A stretch of DNA of 64,000 bases from Falsiroseomonas ponticola. GTDB taxonomy: Bacteria > Pseudomonadota > Alphaproteobacteria > Acetobacterales > Acetobacteraceae. This document shows, piece after piece, positions 19,195 to 28,685 of the stretch. Position numbers and translations under genes: made by a program. A model generated the notes under the pieces. It did no database searches, was not told the DNA's origin, and saw only the letters and a program-made list of their open reading frames with translations. The stretch spans positions 1,302,001 to 1,366,000 of the forward strand of contig NZ_JAERQN010000001.1 in the NCBI RefSeq assembly GCF_016805305.1, written 5' to 3'. How positions within the stretch are numbered: the first letter of the stretch is position 1; the number at the start of each line of letters is the position of its first letter.

Positions 19195-20154
19195 ATGATC
19201 CGCCGTCGCACCCTGGCCCTGGCCGCGCTGGCCACGCCGTCCCTGGCCATGGCGCAGGATCGATGGCCGCGGCGGCCCATCACGGTGATCGTCGCCTACC
19301 CCGCGGGCGGCGCGAACGACATCGTCGCGCGGTCGGTGGCGGAGCCGATGCGGGCCGTGCTGGGCCAGCCGCTGGTGATCGAGAATCGTGGTGGCGCGGC
19401 GGGCACGCTGGGTGCGGCGCAGGCGGCGCGGGCGGCGGCGGATGGCTACACGCTGTTCATGGCGGCGGGCGCGCATACGCTGGCGCCGGCGCTGATGCGC
19501 AACCTGACCTACGACATCGTCACGGATTTCCGCCCCATCAGCCGCGTGGCGGCATCGAGCTTCATGCTGGTGACGCGGCCGGACCTGCCGGCCTCGGATG
19601 TGCCTTCCCTCATCGCGCTGCTGCGGGCGGCGCCGGGGCGGTACAACTTCGCCTCCTCCGGCGCCGGCGCGCCGCCGCACCTCGCGGCCGTGCTGTTCCA
19701 GGAGATGACGGGCACGCGCATGGAACACGTGCCCTATGCCGGCGATACGCCCGCGCTGACGGACCTGGCGGCGGGGCATGTGGACCTCGGCTTCATGTCG
19801 CTCTCCGCCGTCAAGGCGCTGGTGGATGCGGGGCGGCTGAAGGCGCTGGCGGTGACGGACCCCGCGCGCAATCCGATCTATCCGGCCATCCCCACCGTCG
19901 CGGAGGCGGGGCTGGCGGGCTACGAGATCGGCACCTGGTGGGGGCTGGTGGCGCCGAAGGGCACGCCGGAGGAGGTGGTGGCGCGCTGCAACGCCGCCGT
20001 GGTGCAGGCGCTGCGCGCGCCGGAGGTGCTGGCGCGCTTCGGCGAGCTTGGCATCACGCCCGTCGGCAGCACGCCGGAGGAATTCGCCACGCGCATCCGC
20101 GACGACGTGGAGCGCTTCGGCCGCATCGTGCGCAGCGCGGGGCTCAGCCCGTAA
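19195..20154 (+). CDS. Bug-family solute-binding protein
   Basis: 319 residues with signal peptide MIRRRTLALAALATPSLAMAQ. Diagnostic segments: WPRRPITVIVAYPAGGANDIV, IENRGGAAGTLG and VPYAGDTPALTDLAAG. It is a periplasmic receptor of the tripartite tricarboxylate type and the last gene of the deacetylase-SDR-hydrolase-CMD operon, 3 bp after the CMD-like gene, so it probably binds the substrate those enzymes process. Its 3' end overlaps the convergent ketopantoate-reductase-like gene by 11 bp. Confidence 0.92.
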   Translation: MIRRRTLALAALATPSLAMAQDRWPRRPITVIVAYPAGGANDIVARSVAEPMRAVLGQPLVIENRGGAAGTLGAAQAARAAADGYTLFMAAGAHTLAPALMRNLTYDIVTDFRPISRVAASSFMLVTRPDLPASDVPSLIALLRAAPGRYNFASSGAGAPPHLAAVLFQEMTGTRMEHVPYAGDTPALTDLAAGHVDLGFMSLSAVKALVDAGRLKALAVTDPARNPIYPAIPTVAEAGLAGYEIGTWWGLVAPKGTPEEVVARCNAAVVQALRAPEVLARFGELGITPVGSTPEEFATRIRDDVERFGRIVRSAGLSP

Positions 20155-21130
20155 GCGCTTCCAGCCGTTCGACCACGCCCTGGTTGAGCGGCGCGGCCAG
20201 CCCGTGCCGGGCGGCCTGCTCGACCACCGCGCCGTTGATCAGCGTGACCTCCGTCCGCCGCCCGCGCGCCAGATCCTGCGCCATGCCGCTGATGGCGGCG
20301 GGATCGACCTTGCGCCCATAGGCCAGCAGCCCCGCATCCACGGCCGAGGCCGCGCCCGCATCGCCGCGCGCGGCGGCGGTCCAGGTGGCGCCGGGGATGC
20401 CGCAGATCGCATCCAGCGTGACGCCGGCGGCATCCGCCACGGCCACGACTTCCAGCGCCACCGCCTGCATCGCCGCGCGCATCGGCGCTTCCGTGAACAG
20501 CGCGTGCAGGTTGGTGCGATGCAGCGCGCAGAGCGGCGAGGTCATGGCGTTGAAGACCAGCTTGGTCCAGCGCGCGGCCGGCAGGTCATCCACCGCTTCC
20601 GCCCTGTCCACCTGGCCGAGGCGCTGCACCATCGCCTGGATGCGTGGCGTGGCGGGGCCGGCGACCTCGCCGATGCGGAAGCTGGCCGCGCCGCCATCAT
20701 GGCGGCGGCGGTGGCGTTGCAGGCGGCCGGGTGCGACCAGATTGGCGAAAAGGCCGGTGACGATGCAGCCCATGACGCGATCCGCGCCGATCCGCGCCGC
20801 CAGGTCGAGATCCGCCAGCGCGTTGAGCGTGACGAGGTAGCGCGCGCGGTGCGTACCCTCCAGCGCCGCGACCATCGCCGGCGAATCCGCGAGCTTGGTG
20901 CAGAGGATGACGAGGCCGGGCGCCATGGCGGGTACCTCCGCCGCGCTGTCGATCATCGGCAGGTCGATGCGGAAATCGCCGGAGGGTTCCTCCACCGCCA
21001 GGCCATGCGCGCGGATCGCCTCGCGGTTCGGGGCCCACGGCTCCAACACCGCCACGGCCTCTCCCGCGCGGGCGAGATGGGCGGCGATGTAGCCGCCGAC
21101 CGCGCCGGCGCCGATGACGAGGATCGTCAC
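20144..21130 (-). CDS. ketopantoate reductase family oxidoreductase
   Basis: 328 residues. Rossmann loop GAGAVGGYIAAHLARAG at the start, KLADS after strand 5, and the C-terminal helical part ARWTKLVFNAMTSPLCAL, which has the family lysine and asparagine. The GTG start overlaps the upstream hydrolase stop by 4 bp (GTGA), and an earlier start would add only Gly/Arg-rich residues. Coupled to an alpha/beta hydrolase and Bug receptor, so a catabolic 2-hydroxy/2-oxo acid role is more likely than pantothenate synthesis (inference). Confidence 0.84.
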   Translation of the reverse strand: MTILVIGAGAVGGYIAAHLARAGEAVAVLEPWAPNREAIRAHGLAVEEPSGDFRIDLPMIDSAAEVPAMAPGLVILCTKLADSPAMVAALEGTHRARYLVTLNALADLDLAARIGADRVMGCIVTGLFANLVAPGRLQRHRRRHDGGAASFRIGEVAGPATPRIQAMVQRLGQVDRAEAVDDLPAARWTKLVFNAMTSPLCALHRTNLHALFTEAPMRAAMQAVALEVVAVADAAGVTLDAICGIPGATWTAAARGDAGAASAVDAGLLAYGRKVDPAAISGMAQDLARGRRTEVTLINGAVVEQAARHGLAAPLNQGVVERLEALTG

Positions 21131-21942
21131 GCCCGCGCCGCCAGGAAGCGCAGCACCTCTGCCGCGCAACGCTCCGGCGCCGCGTCGCCGATGTTGTGGG
21201 GCATGCCGTCATACTCGACGAGTTCGGCGTTCGGGATGGCCTTCGCCATCACCTCATAGGTGTTGTTCTCCCCGATCGGCTCATGGCCCGGCGCGACGAT
21301 CAGCGTGGGGCAGGCGATGCGGGGCAGGTCCTCGGTCCAGTCGCGGGAGGACATGTGCGTGACGAAGCGGCCGATCCAGGCGGGGTCGTTGCTGCCGACC
21401 TGGCGGCAGAACCAGTCCACCAGCGCGGGATCGGCATCGGGGCCGAAGCGGTCGCTGGCGGTGGCGCGGACGAAGGCCTCGATCCCGACCTGGCCGATGC
21501 GCGCCGGCCAGGTGGCCGCCTGGGTGCCCTTCAGGCCGGGGGTGGAGGCGAAGAGGCTCAGCGTCGCGACGCGCTCCGGGCTCTCGATGGCCAATCGCTG
21601 GCCGACATAGCCGCCGGCGGAGAGCCCTACGACATGAACGCGCGGGACGGCGAGCAGGTCCAGCAATTCCCGCGCATCCTGCACCAGGCGTTCCAGGCTG
21701 AAGGGCATATCGGCGCCGGGCACTTCGGACGAGCCATGGCCACGGAGTTCCAGGCTGATGGTGGCGTGCTGGCGGGCGATGATCGGCGTCCAGGCATACC
21801 AGCGGCGATAGCGGCCCATGGCGGCGTGCAGCATCAGCACGGGAATGCCCTGGTCCCGCCAGGGATCGGTGAAGTCGTCGATCCGATACGCCAGGCTGAT
21901 GCCGTCGCTGCTGGTGAAGCGCGACAGGGTCGGCTCGATCAT
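21127..21942 (-). CDS. alpha/beta hydrolase (IDDFTDPWR subgroup)
   Basis: 271 residues, a paralogue of the hydrolase at 17798-18616: both carry IDDFTDPWR after a DGxxxAY start and end with MPHNI around the catalytic histidine. The nucleophile elbow is GLSAGG (Ser108). It lies 17 bp downstream of a Bug gene and overlaps the following reductase gene, so three genes form a minus-strand operon facing the related plus-strand operon. Substrate not readable from sequence. Confidence 0.86.
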   Translation of the reverse strand: MIEPTLSRFTSSDGISLAYRIDDFTDPWRDQGIPVLMLHAAMGRYRRWYAWTPIIARQHATISLELRGHGSSEVPGADMPFSLERLVQDARELLDLLAVPRVHVVGLSAGGYVGQRLAIESPERVATLSLFASTPGLKGTQAATWPARIGQVGIEAFVRATASDRFGPDADPALVDWFCRQVGSNDPAWIGRFVTHMSSRDWTEDLPRIACPTLIVAPGHEPIGENNTYEVMAKAIPNAELVEYDGMPHNIGDAAPERCAAEVLRFLAARA

Positions 21943-21959
21943 GCGTGGAACTTTCCTGT

Positions 21960-22934
21960 TCAGTCGGGCCGGATGTTGGCGGTGCGGATCACCGCGGTGA
22001 AGCGCGCGGTCTCCCGCGCAATGGTCTCGGCATAGCGCGCGGCACCCGCACCGGCGGGCACGAAGCCGAGGTCGTTCAGGCGCTGCTTCAGGTCGGGGCG
22101 CAGCACGGCCTCGTTGAAGGCGGTGGCGAGGCGGTCGATCACGGGCTGCGGCGTGCCGGCGCGGGTCAGCACGCCCCAATGCGTGTAGAGATCGACGCCG
22201 GGCAGGCCGAGTTCCTTGAAGGTGGGCACATCGGGGAAGGCATCGGCGCGGGCATCGCCGGTGACGGCCAGCGCGCGCACGCGGCCGCTGCTGATATGCG
22301 CGGCGGAGGCGCTGAGCCCGTTGACGCCGAGCGGCACATGGCCGGCGATGATGTCGTTCATGGCGGGGCCGGTGCCGCGATAGGGCAGGTGCGTCAGGTC
22401 GATCCCGGCCTCGGCCTTCAGCATTTCGCCGACGAGGTGCGTCGGCGCGCCATTGCCGCCGGAGGCATAGGCGAGGGTGCCGGGCCGCGCCTTCGCCAGC
22501 GCGATCAGCTGCGGCAGCGTCGTGGCGGGCAGCGACGGATGCGCCAGGAGCACGACCGGCGCATGGGCCAGGATGGTGACGGGCGCGAAATCCCGCGCGG
22601 GGTCATAGGGCAGGGAAGGCAGCAGGCCGGGGTTGATGACGAAGGTGCTGTCGAGGGCGACCAGCGTGTAGCCATCGGGCTCCGCCCGCGCCGCGATCTC
22701 CGTGCCGACGACGCTGGCGGCGCCGGGGCGGTTCTCGATCACCAGCTGCTGGCCGAGCGCGCGGCTGACATAGGGCTCCAGGATGCGCACCAGATTGTCC
22801 GTGCCGCCGCCGGGGCCGAAGGGGATGACGACGCGGATCGGCCGGTTCGGGAAGGCCGGCTGCGCGGCGGCGGTGCCGGCCAGCGCGGCCGCGCCGAACA
22901 GGCCGAGGAGAGGGCGGCGGGCGAGCGTCGTCAT
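21960..22934 (-). CDS. Bug-family solute-binding protein
   Basis: 324 residues with a cleavable signal (MTTLARRPLLGLFGAAALAGTAAAQ). Family segments FPNRPIRVVIPFGPGGGTDN, IENRPGAASVVGTE and LPYRGTGPAMNDIIAG are present. It is first in the minus-strand operon with the hydrolase and ketopantoate-reductase-like genes. Periplasmic carboxylate receptor; ligand unknown. Confidence 0.92.
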   Translation of the reverse strand: MTTLARRPLLGLFGAAALAGTAAAQPAFPNRPIRVVIPFGPGGGTDNLVRILEPYVSRALGQQLVIENRPGAASVVGTEIAARAEPDGYTLVALDSTFVINPGLLPSLPYDPARDFAPVTILAHAPVVLLAHPSLPATTLPQLIALAKARPGTLAYASGGNGAPTHLVGEMLKAEAGIDLTHLPYRGTGPAMNDIIAGHVPLGVNGLSASAAHISSGRVRALAVTGDARADAFPDVPTFKELGLPGVDLYTHWGVLTRAGTPQPVIDRLATAFNEAVLRPDLKQRLNDLGFVPAGAGAARYAETIARETARFTAVIRTANIRPD

Positions 22935-23113
22935 GGCACCGATGTCCCTGCTGTATCCCAGGCAGCGTGCCGGTGTGGCGGTGGGGGCGCAAGGTTTTCG
23001 CCTTTCCGGAAGCGGGCGATGCCGCCGGGCGCGCGCATCCCGCGTTGCGGTGGATCAAGGCGCCGCGGGCCAGCCGGGCGCAGCCTGCGTCGAACCGGGG
23101 AGGAGGCCTTGCG

Positions 23114-23533
23114 ATGCGTGACCGCAGCATGGGTGATCTGGTGAAGGACCAGCTGCCGCTGGCGATGCCGCCGGGGGCGAGCGTGGCGGAGGCCTGCGCG
23201 GCCATGCGCGCCCGGCGCGTCGGCGCCGTGCTGGTGGTGGAAGGGGACCGGCTGGTGGGCATCTTCACCGGCCGCGACGCGCTGCGCTGCCTGGCGGAGG
23301 CGCTGGACGCCAAGGCCACGACGCTGGCAGCGGTGATGACGCCGGACCCGACCACGCTGGACCCGCGCCGCGGGGCGATGGAGGCGCTGCGCGTGCTGGA
23401 CGATGGCGGCTTCCGTCATTTGCCGGTCTGCGAGGATGGGCGGGTGGTGGGCATCGTCTCCCGCTACGATTTCCGGGCGCGGGAGCATGCGCGCCTGGAT
23501 GAGGAAAGCGGCTTCTTCGAGCGGATGCGCTGA
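23114..23533 (+). CDS. CBS-domain protein
   Basis: 139 residues made of two CBS motifs: about 8-65 (VAEACAAMRARRVGAVLVVEG, then LVGIFTGRDALR) and about 75-130 (ALRVLDDGGFRHLPVCEDG, VVGIVSRYDF). Such stand-alone pairs bind adenosine nucleotides and act as energy or cofactor sensors, but the partner is unknown. The ATG at 23114 is taken because upstream frame is Arg/Ala-rich and reads through the divergent Bug promoter region. No obvious operon partner; the dioxygenase gene starts 38 bp later. Confidence 0.86.
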   Translation: MRDRSMGDLVKDQLPLAMPPGASVAEACAAMRARRVGAVLVVEGDRLVGIFTGRDALRCLAEALDAKATTLAAVMTPDPTTLDPRRGAMEALRVLDDGGFRHLPVCEDGRVVGIVSRYDFRAREHARLDEESGFFERMR

Positions 23534-23571
23534 GACTATCCTGCCCGCGGACGAATCGCGGGAACGCCACC

Positions 23572-24543
23572 ATGGAAACGCCGGAGCCGGTCTGGGACAT
23601 CGCCCATCTCGGCCATGTGGAACTGCTGACGCCGAAGCCGGAGGAGAGCCTGCGCTTCTTCGTCGATGTGATGGGCATGACGGAAGCGGGGCGGCGGGGC
23701 GACAGCGTCTATCTGCGCGGCTGGGACGATTACGAACGCTATTCGCTGCAGCTGACGGCGAGCACGACGTCGGGCCTCGGCCATGCCGCCTTTCGCACGC
23801 GCAGCCCGCAGGCGCTGGCGCGGCGCGTGGCGGCGCTGCGCGCGGCGGGGCATGAGGTGACGGCGCATGAGGGCGAGTTCGGCCACGGCACGGGCTGGCG
23901 CTTCCGCGACCCGGACGGGCATCTCTTCGAGATCTACTACGAGACCGAATGGTACGAGGCGCCGGCGGCGCTGCGGCCCGCGCTGAAGAACCAGGCGCAG
24001 CGCTTTCCCGCGCGCGGCGTCAATGTGCGGCGGCTGGACCATTTCAACTGCCTGGCGGTGGATGTGCGGGCGTGCCGCGAGTTCTTCGAAAGCACCCTCG
24101 GCTTCCGCTGCACGGAGCGGATCGAGCTGGACAGCGGCGAGGAAGCGGGGATGTGGCTGACGGCCACGAACAAATCCTACGACTTCGCCTTCACGAAGGA
24201 AGCGCATGGCGTGGGGGGACGCTTCCACCACGTCACCTTCGCGCTGGACAGCCGGGAAGCCATTCTCCAGGCCGCGGACGTCTTCCTGGAGCATGGCGTC
24301 TTCATCGAGACGGGGCCGCACAAGCACGCGGTGCAGCAGACCTTCTTCCTCTATGTCTGGGAGCCCGGTGGCAACCGCGTGGAGGTGGCGAATGCCGGCG
24401 CGCGGCTGGTGCTGGCGCCGGACTGGAAGACCATCACCTGGACCGAGACGGAGCGGAAGAAGGGCCAGGCCTGGGGCTTGCAGACCATCAAGTCCTTTCA
24501 CACCCATGGCACGCCGCCGCTGCCGGATGGCGTTCAGGACTGA
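23572..24543 (+). CDS. extradiol (catechol 2,3-dioxygenase type) VOC protein
   Basis: 323 residues with two vicinal-oxygen-chelate domains. Domain 1 (about 9-125) starts HLGHVELLTPKPEESLRFF; domain 2 (about 145-285) carries the likely Fe ligands: His in RRLDHFNCL, His in RFHHVTFAL and Glu in GNRVEVANA. This is the type I extradiol ring-cleavage layout. It would open a catechol next to a hydroxyl group. No full meta-cleavage operon surrounds it, so the substrate is open. Its 3' end overlaps the convergent epoxide-hydrolase-like gene by 10 bp. Confidence 0.86.
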   Translation: METPEPVWDIAHLGHVELLTPKPEESLRFFVDVMGMTEAGRRGDSVYLRGWDDYERYSLQLTASTTSGLGHAAFRTRSPQALARRVAALRAAGHEVTAHEGEFGHGTGWRFRDPDGHLFEIYYETEWYEAPAALRPALKNQAQRFPARGVNVRRLDHFNCLAVDVRACREFFESTLGFRCTERIELDSGEEAGMWLTATNKSYDFAFTKEAHGVGGRFHHVTFALDSREAILQAADVFLEHGVFIETGPHKHAVQQTFFLYVWEPGGNRVEVANAGARLVLAPDWKTITWTETERKKGQAWGLQTIKSFHTHGTPPLPDGVQD

Positions 24544-25631
24544 AGGAAATCCAGCAGCAGCCGTGCCGTCACGGCCGGCTGTTCCTGCTGCACCCAATGG
24601 CCCGCGCCCGGCACCAGGTGCGCGCCACGGAAATCGGCGCAGGCGGTGTCCTGCATGCGGGTGAAGGCGCCGGGGAACTGGTAGGTGCCCCAGTCGCTGG
24701 CGCCGCTGATGAACAGCGCCGGCACCTCGATCCGCCTGCCGCTGAACAGCACGAGGTCGGCGGCATTCGCGCCGCCGGTGTTGCAGCGATAGGATTGCAG
24801 CCCGCCCTGGAAGCCGGTGCGCGCATATTCGGCGGCATAGACGGCGAGGTCGCTATCCGGCAGCCAGCTATTGGCCGCGATCTCCGCGGGCGTGGGCATG
24901 AAGGGATCGACGGCTTCCGGCATCGTCGCGTGCAGCGGCATGATGTAGTAGTCCGGCATCTTCGCGAGTTCGGTCGCCGTCCAGCCCTTCAGCGGATAGG
25001 GCTTGTTGCCGGCCCAGTCCGCCGATTTGTGGTGGTAGTAGGCGCGCAGGAAGGCGTGCAGGCCCTGCGGCGCGTGGTTCATGTCGGCCGCCGCGGGGCG
25101 CGTCGCGTAGTACCATTGGTAGTGCTTGCGCGGCGGCGTCAGTGCGGCCATGGCGGCGTGCACATCCTCCTGTGGCGCGGGCTTGCGCGCAGGCGGCCCC
25201 GCAAAGGGCGATGACATCAGGGCCACTCTTGAGAAAATGTCGGGGCGGACCAGCGCGCACCAAGCGGCGACGGGCGATCCGAAATCATGGCCGATGACGC
25301 CATGCGTCCGCGCGATGCCCATCGCTTCCAGCAGCGCCAACGCATCGCGCACGAAGTTCAGCATGTGGAAGGGGGCGAGGGGCGCGTCGTAATCGGCGGT
25401 CCATCCGGTGGTGCGGCCATAGCCGCGCTGGTCCGGCGCGATGACGTGGTAGCCCGCGGCGGCCAGGCGCGGCATGACATGGCGCCAGGAGAAGGCGAGT
25501 TCCGGGAAGCCATGCAGCAGCAGCAGGCAGGGGCGGCCCGGCTGCCCGGCTTCCAGCACATGCATGGCGAGGCCGTTGACGCGGGGGACCATGCGGCTGG
25601 TGATGCCGGGCGGCAGGGGCAGGGGAGTCAT
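24534..25631 (-). CDS. epoxide hydrolase-like alpha/beta hydrolase
   Basis: 365 residues. The nucleophile elbow GHDFGSP places Asp116, not Ser, at the active site; together with the HGFPE oxyanion motif (40-44), the proton relay PGAGHWVQQE and lid tyrosines (QWYYATR, AYYHHK), this points to a soluble epoxide hydrolase, or less likely a haloacid dehalogenase. Cytoplasmic, no signal. The ATG at 25631 gives a normal N-terminus; 16 further codons are open but unlikely. Divergent from the aminotransferase gene, 80 bp apart. Confidence 0.85.
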   Translation of the reverse strand: MTPLPLPPGITSRMVPRVNGLAMHVLEAGQPGRPCLLLLHGFPELAFSWRHVMPRLAAAGYHVIAPDQRGYGRTTGWTADYDAPLAPFHMLNFVRDALALLEAMGIARTHGVIGHDFGSPVAAWCALVRPDIFSRVALMSSPFAGPPARKPAPQEDVHAAMAALTPPRKHYQWYYATRPAAADMNHAPQGLHAFLRAYYHHKSADWAGNKPYPLKGWTATELAKMPDYYIMPLHATMPEAVDPFMPTPAEIAANSWLPDSDLAVYAAEYARTGFQGGLQSYRCNTGGANAADLVLFSGRRIEVPALFISGASDWGTYQFPGAFTRMQDTACADFRGAHLVPGAGHWVQQEQPAVTARLLLDFLQS

Positions 25632-25711
25632 GCGGCGCGTTTCCCTCGATGGCTTGCGGGCAGTGTAGCAGCCGACCACACTCGCGGCGACCAGCAGCGA
25701 AAGGCGACGCG

Positions 25712-26623
25712 ATGTGGCAGGCCCACACCATCATCCACAACGGCGTGGCGATGCCATTCAACGATGCGCGCATCCATCCGCTCGCCCTCGGTGTCGCCTT
25801 CGGCGTTGCGGTGTTTGAGGGGCTGCGCGCCTATCGCCACCCCGTCACCGGCGGCTTCAGCGTCTTCCGGCTGGATGAGCACCTGGTGCGGTTGCAGCAG
25901 GGCATGAAGGTGATGCGCTTCGACAACCCGCCTTCGACGGAGACGCTGCGCGCGGCGGTGCTGGAGGTGATCCGCCTGAACGCGCCGGATGAGGATGCCT
26001 ATCTCCGCGTGCAGGTGCAGATCGAATCCATGGGCATGATGGCGACGACGGGACCCGTTGGCTGGATCGCGGCCGCGCTGCCGCGGGAACGCAGCAAGAA
26101 ATTCGCAAGCGGGCTGGCGGCCTGCGTCTCCTCCTGGACCCGCATCGCGGACAATGCGATGCCGCCGCGGATCAAGGCCTCCGCCAATTATCATGCGAGC
26201 CGGCTCGCGACGCTGCAGGCCAAGGCGGATGGCTATGACAGCGCGCTGCTGCTGACGGCGCGGGGCAAGCTTTCGGAGGCCGCGGCGGCCTGCCTGTTCC
26301 TGGTGCGGGACGGCGTGCTGGTGACGCCGGGGCGGACCAGCGACATCCTGGAGAGCGTCACGCGCGCGACGGTGCTGACGCTGGCTGGCGAGCTTGGCAT
26401 CGCGGTGGAGGAGCGGGAGGTGGACCGCACCGAATTGTATGTGGCGGACGAGGTGTTCCTCTGCGGCACGGGGCAGGAGCTGGTGGCGGTGACCTCGGTG
26501 GACCGGCTGCCGGTCGGTGACGGCAAGCCGGGAGCGATGACGCAGCGTTTGCAGGCGGCCTATGAGGCGGTGGTGCGCGGCACCACCGACGCCCATCCGG
26601 AGTGGCGCGCCATCGTCAGCTGA
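25712..26623 (+). CDS. ilvE: branched-chain amino-acid aminotransferase (class IV)
   Basis: 303 residues, PLP fold-type IV. The Schiff-base lysine is in RIKASANY (Lys155), the family segment GVAVFEGLRAY is at 31-41, and the phosphate-binding region SEAAAACLF and YVADEVFLCGT follow. It transfers amino groups between Val/Leu/Ile and 2-oxoglutarate in the cytoplasm; a related D-amino-acid or aromatic role cannot be excluded. The usual SEGAGEN motif reads SEAAAAC, so the substrate pocket may differ. Its stop overlaps the convergent hyuA gene by 8 bp. Confidence 0.86.
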   Translation: MWQAHTIIHNGVAMPFNDARIHPLALGVAFGVAVFEGLRAYRHPVTGGFSVFRLDEHLVRLQQGMKVMRFDNPPSTETLRAAVLEVIRLNAPDEDAYLRVQVQIESMGMMATTGPVGWIAAALPRERSKKFASGLAACVSSWTRIADNAMPPRIKASANYHASRLATLQAKADGYDSALLLTARGKLSEAAAACLFLVRDGVLVTPGRTSDILESVTRATVLTLAGELGIAVEEREVDRTELYVADEVFLCGTGQELVAVTSVDRLPVGDGKPGAMTQRLQAAYEAVVRGTTDAHPEWRAIVS

Positions 26624-28685
26624 AGCGCACCACGAGGTTGAGCCCGACGTCGCAGGTGGCGGTGGCGCCGGGGGGGAGGACCAGCGTGCTCTCCCGCTCC
26701 TCGACCAAGGCGGGGCCGGAGACGGTGTCGCCGGGGCGGAGCGCGGTGCGGTCGATGACCGCGGCCTCCACGAAGCCGTCGCCGAACCAGGCGTGGCGCA
26801 TGCCCTTGCGGGTGGCGCCGCCGCGCTGGCCGGCGGGGGCGAGGCGCAGCGACGGCGTGGGGCCGCTGACGATGACGCGCCAGCCGACGGTTTCCACCGG
26901 CAGACCGGATTCGATGCGGCCATAGAGGCGGCGGTATTCGGCCTCGAAGGCGCGGCGGATGGCATCGCGGTCACCCTGCGCGATGGCATCAGCGCTGATC
27001 GCGGCCTCCACCTGGTAGCCCTGGCCGGCATAGCGCAACGCGGCGAGGATGCGGATCGTGACATCGCTGTCGGCGACGCCGGCTTCCGCGACCATGGCAC
27101 GGCCCTCTGCCTCCATCGCGCCGATCATCGCGCGCAGCTCGCCCCTATCGAGCGTCGCCAGCGGCGCCACCATCGCCCGCAGATGCGCGAAGGCGATGGG
27201 GGCGGCGAGGAATCCGAAGGCCGAGGCGACGCCGGCGCCGGGCGGCGAGACGAGTGTCGGAAGGCCCAGCTTCATGGCGATGGCGCAGGCATGGACGGGG
27301 CCGGCACCGCCGATGGGCACCATGGCGTAGTCCTCGATCCGTCGTGCCTTCTCCAGCGCATGGATGGCGGCGGCCTGGGCCATGGTGCCGTTCACGGTCT
27401 CATGCACCGCCCAGGCGGCCTCCACGGCGGAAAGGCCGAGCGGCTTGCCGATATGGTCGAGCAGCGCGCGCTCCGCCGCCGCCACATCCAGCGCCATGTC
27501 GCCGCCGAGGAAGCTGTCCGGCGCCAGGTAGCCCAGCAGGAGGTCGGCATCGGTCACGGTGGGCCATGTGCCGCCCAGCCCGTAGCAGGCGGGGCCGGGA
27601 TCGCTGCTGGCGCTGTCGGGCCCGACCTTGATGAGGCCGAGGCGATCGACGCGCGCGATCGAGCCGCCGCCCGCGCCGATCTCGATCATCTCCACGACCG
27701 GCACCTTCAGCGGAAAGCCACTGCCTTTCCGGAAGCGATCAACCCGGGAGACCTCGAAATCGAGGCTGCGCTGCGGCTCGCCCTGGTCGATCAGCGCGGC
27801 CTTGGCGGTGGTGCCGCCCATGTCGAAGCAGAGCACGTCCCGCGCGCCGGCCGCCTGGCCCACGATGCGCGTCGCCTGCACGCCGCCGGCGGGGCCGGAT
27901 TGCACCAGGCGGATCGGGTGCTTCGCGGCGACGTCGTCCCGCACCGTGCCGCCATCGGACAGCATCAGGAAGAGCGGGCCGGTGAGGCCGGCGTCGCGAA
28001 GGCCACCGCGCAGGCGTGCGAGGTAGCGTTCGAAGACGGGCTGGACATAGGCGTTGCAGATGGTGGTGGTACCGCGCTCGTACTCCCCGATCTCCGGCAC
28101 GAGGTCGGAGGAGAGGCAGAGCGTGAGATCAGGCGCTTCCTCCCGCGCCAGCTCCGCCAGCCGGCGTTCATGCACGGGGTTGAGGAAGGCGTGCAGCAGG
28201 CAGATGGCGAGCGCCTGGGCGCCGCCATCCCGCAGCGCGCGGATGGCCGCGCGGGCAGCATCCTCCTCCAGCGGCGTGACGACCGCGCCATCGGCGCGGA
28301 GCCGCTCCGGCACGCCGAGGCGCAGGCGGCGCGGCACCAGCGGTTCCGGCCGGCGCATGAAGAGGTCATAGGTATCGTGGCGGAGTTCGGTGCCGATCTC
28401 CGGGATGTCGCGGAAGCCTTCGGTCGTCAGGAAGCCCGTCGGCACGCCGCGGCGTTCGATCAGCGCATTGGCGACGAGGGTGGTGCCGTGGATGACGTGG
28501 CTGACCTCGGTGGGTGCGACACCATGCGTGGCCAGGAGCTGGCGGATGCCTTCCAGCACCGCCTGTTCGGGCGCATGCGGCGTGGTGAGGAGCTTGCCGT
28601 TGAAGAGCCGCCCGTCGCGGCTGTCCAGCAGCACGAAATCGGTGAAGGTGCCGCCGATATCGACGCCGATCTGCCAGGGCGTCAT
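26616..28685 (-). CDS. hyuA: hydantoinase/oxoprolinase family subunit A
   Basis: 689 residues. The ATPase phosphate loop DIGGTFTDFVLLD (9-21) and GTTLVANALIERRG are hallmarks of HyuA/5-oxoprolinase A; CFDMGGTTAKAAL is the second ATP motif. The family performs ATP-dependent opening of cyclic amides (N-methylhydantoin, 5-oxoproline) or acetone-type carboxylation; which one is not decided by sequence. It overlaps hyuB by 4 bp (ATGA), consistent with a two-subunit enzyme. Confidence 0.92.
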   Translation of the reverse strand: MTPWQIGVDIGGTFTDFVLLDSRDGRLFNGKLLTTPHAPEQAVLEGIRQLLATHGVAPTEVSHVIHGTTLVANALIERRGVPTGFLTTEGFRDIPEIGTELRHDTYDLFMRRPEPLVPRRLRLGVPERLRADGAVVTPLEEDAARAAIRALRDGGAQALAICLLHAFLNPVHERRLAELAREEAPDLTLCLSSDLVPEIGEYERGTTTICNAYVQPVFERYLARLRGGLRDAGLTGPLFLMLSDGGTVRDDVAAKHPIRLVQSGPAGGVQATRIVGQAAGARDVLCFDMGGTTAKAALIDQGEPQRSLDFEVSRVDRFRKGSGFPLKVPVVEMIEIGAGGGSIARVDRLGLIKVGPDSASSDPGPACYGLGGTWPTVTDADLLLGYLAPDSFLGGDMALDVAAAERALLDHIGKPLGLSAVEAAWAVHETVNGTMAQAAAIHALEKARRIEDYAMVPIGGAGPVHACAIAMKLGLPTLVSPPGAGVASAFGFLAAPIAFAHLRAMVAPLATLDRGELRAMIGAMEAEGRAMVAEAGVADSDVTIRILAALRYAGQGYQVEAAISADAIAQGDRDAIRRAFEAEYRRLYGRIESGLPVETVGWRVIVSGPTPSLRLAPAGQRGGATRKGMRHAWFGDGFVEAAVIDRTALRPGDTVSGPALVEERESTLVLPPGATATCDVGLNLVVRFS

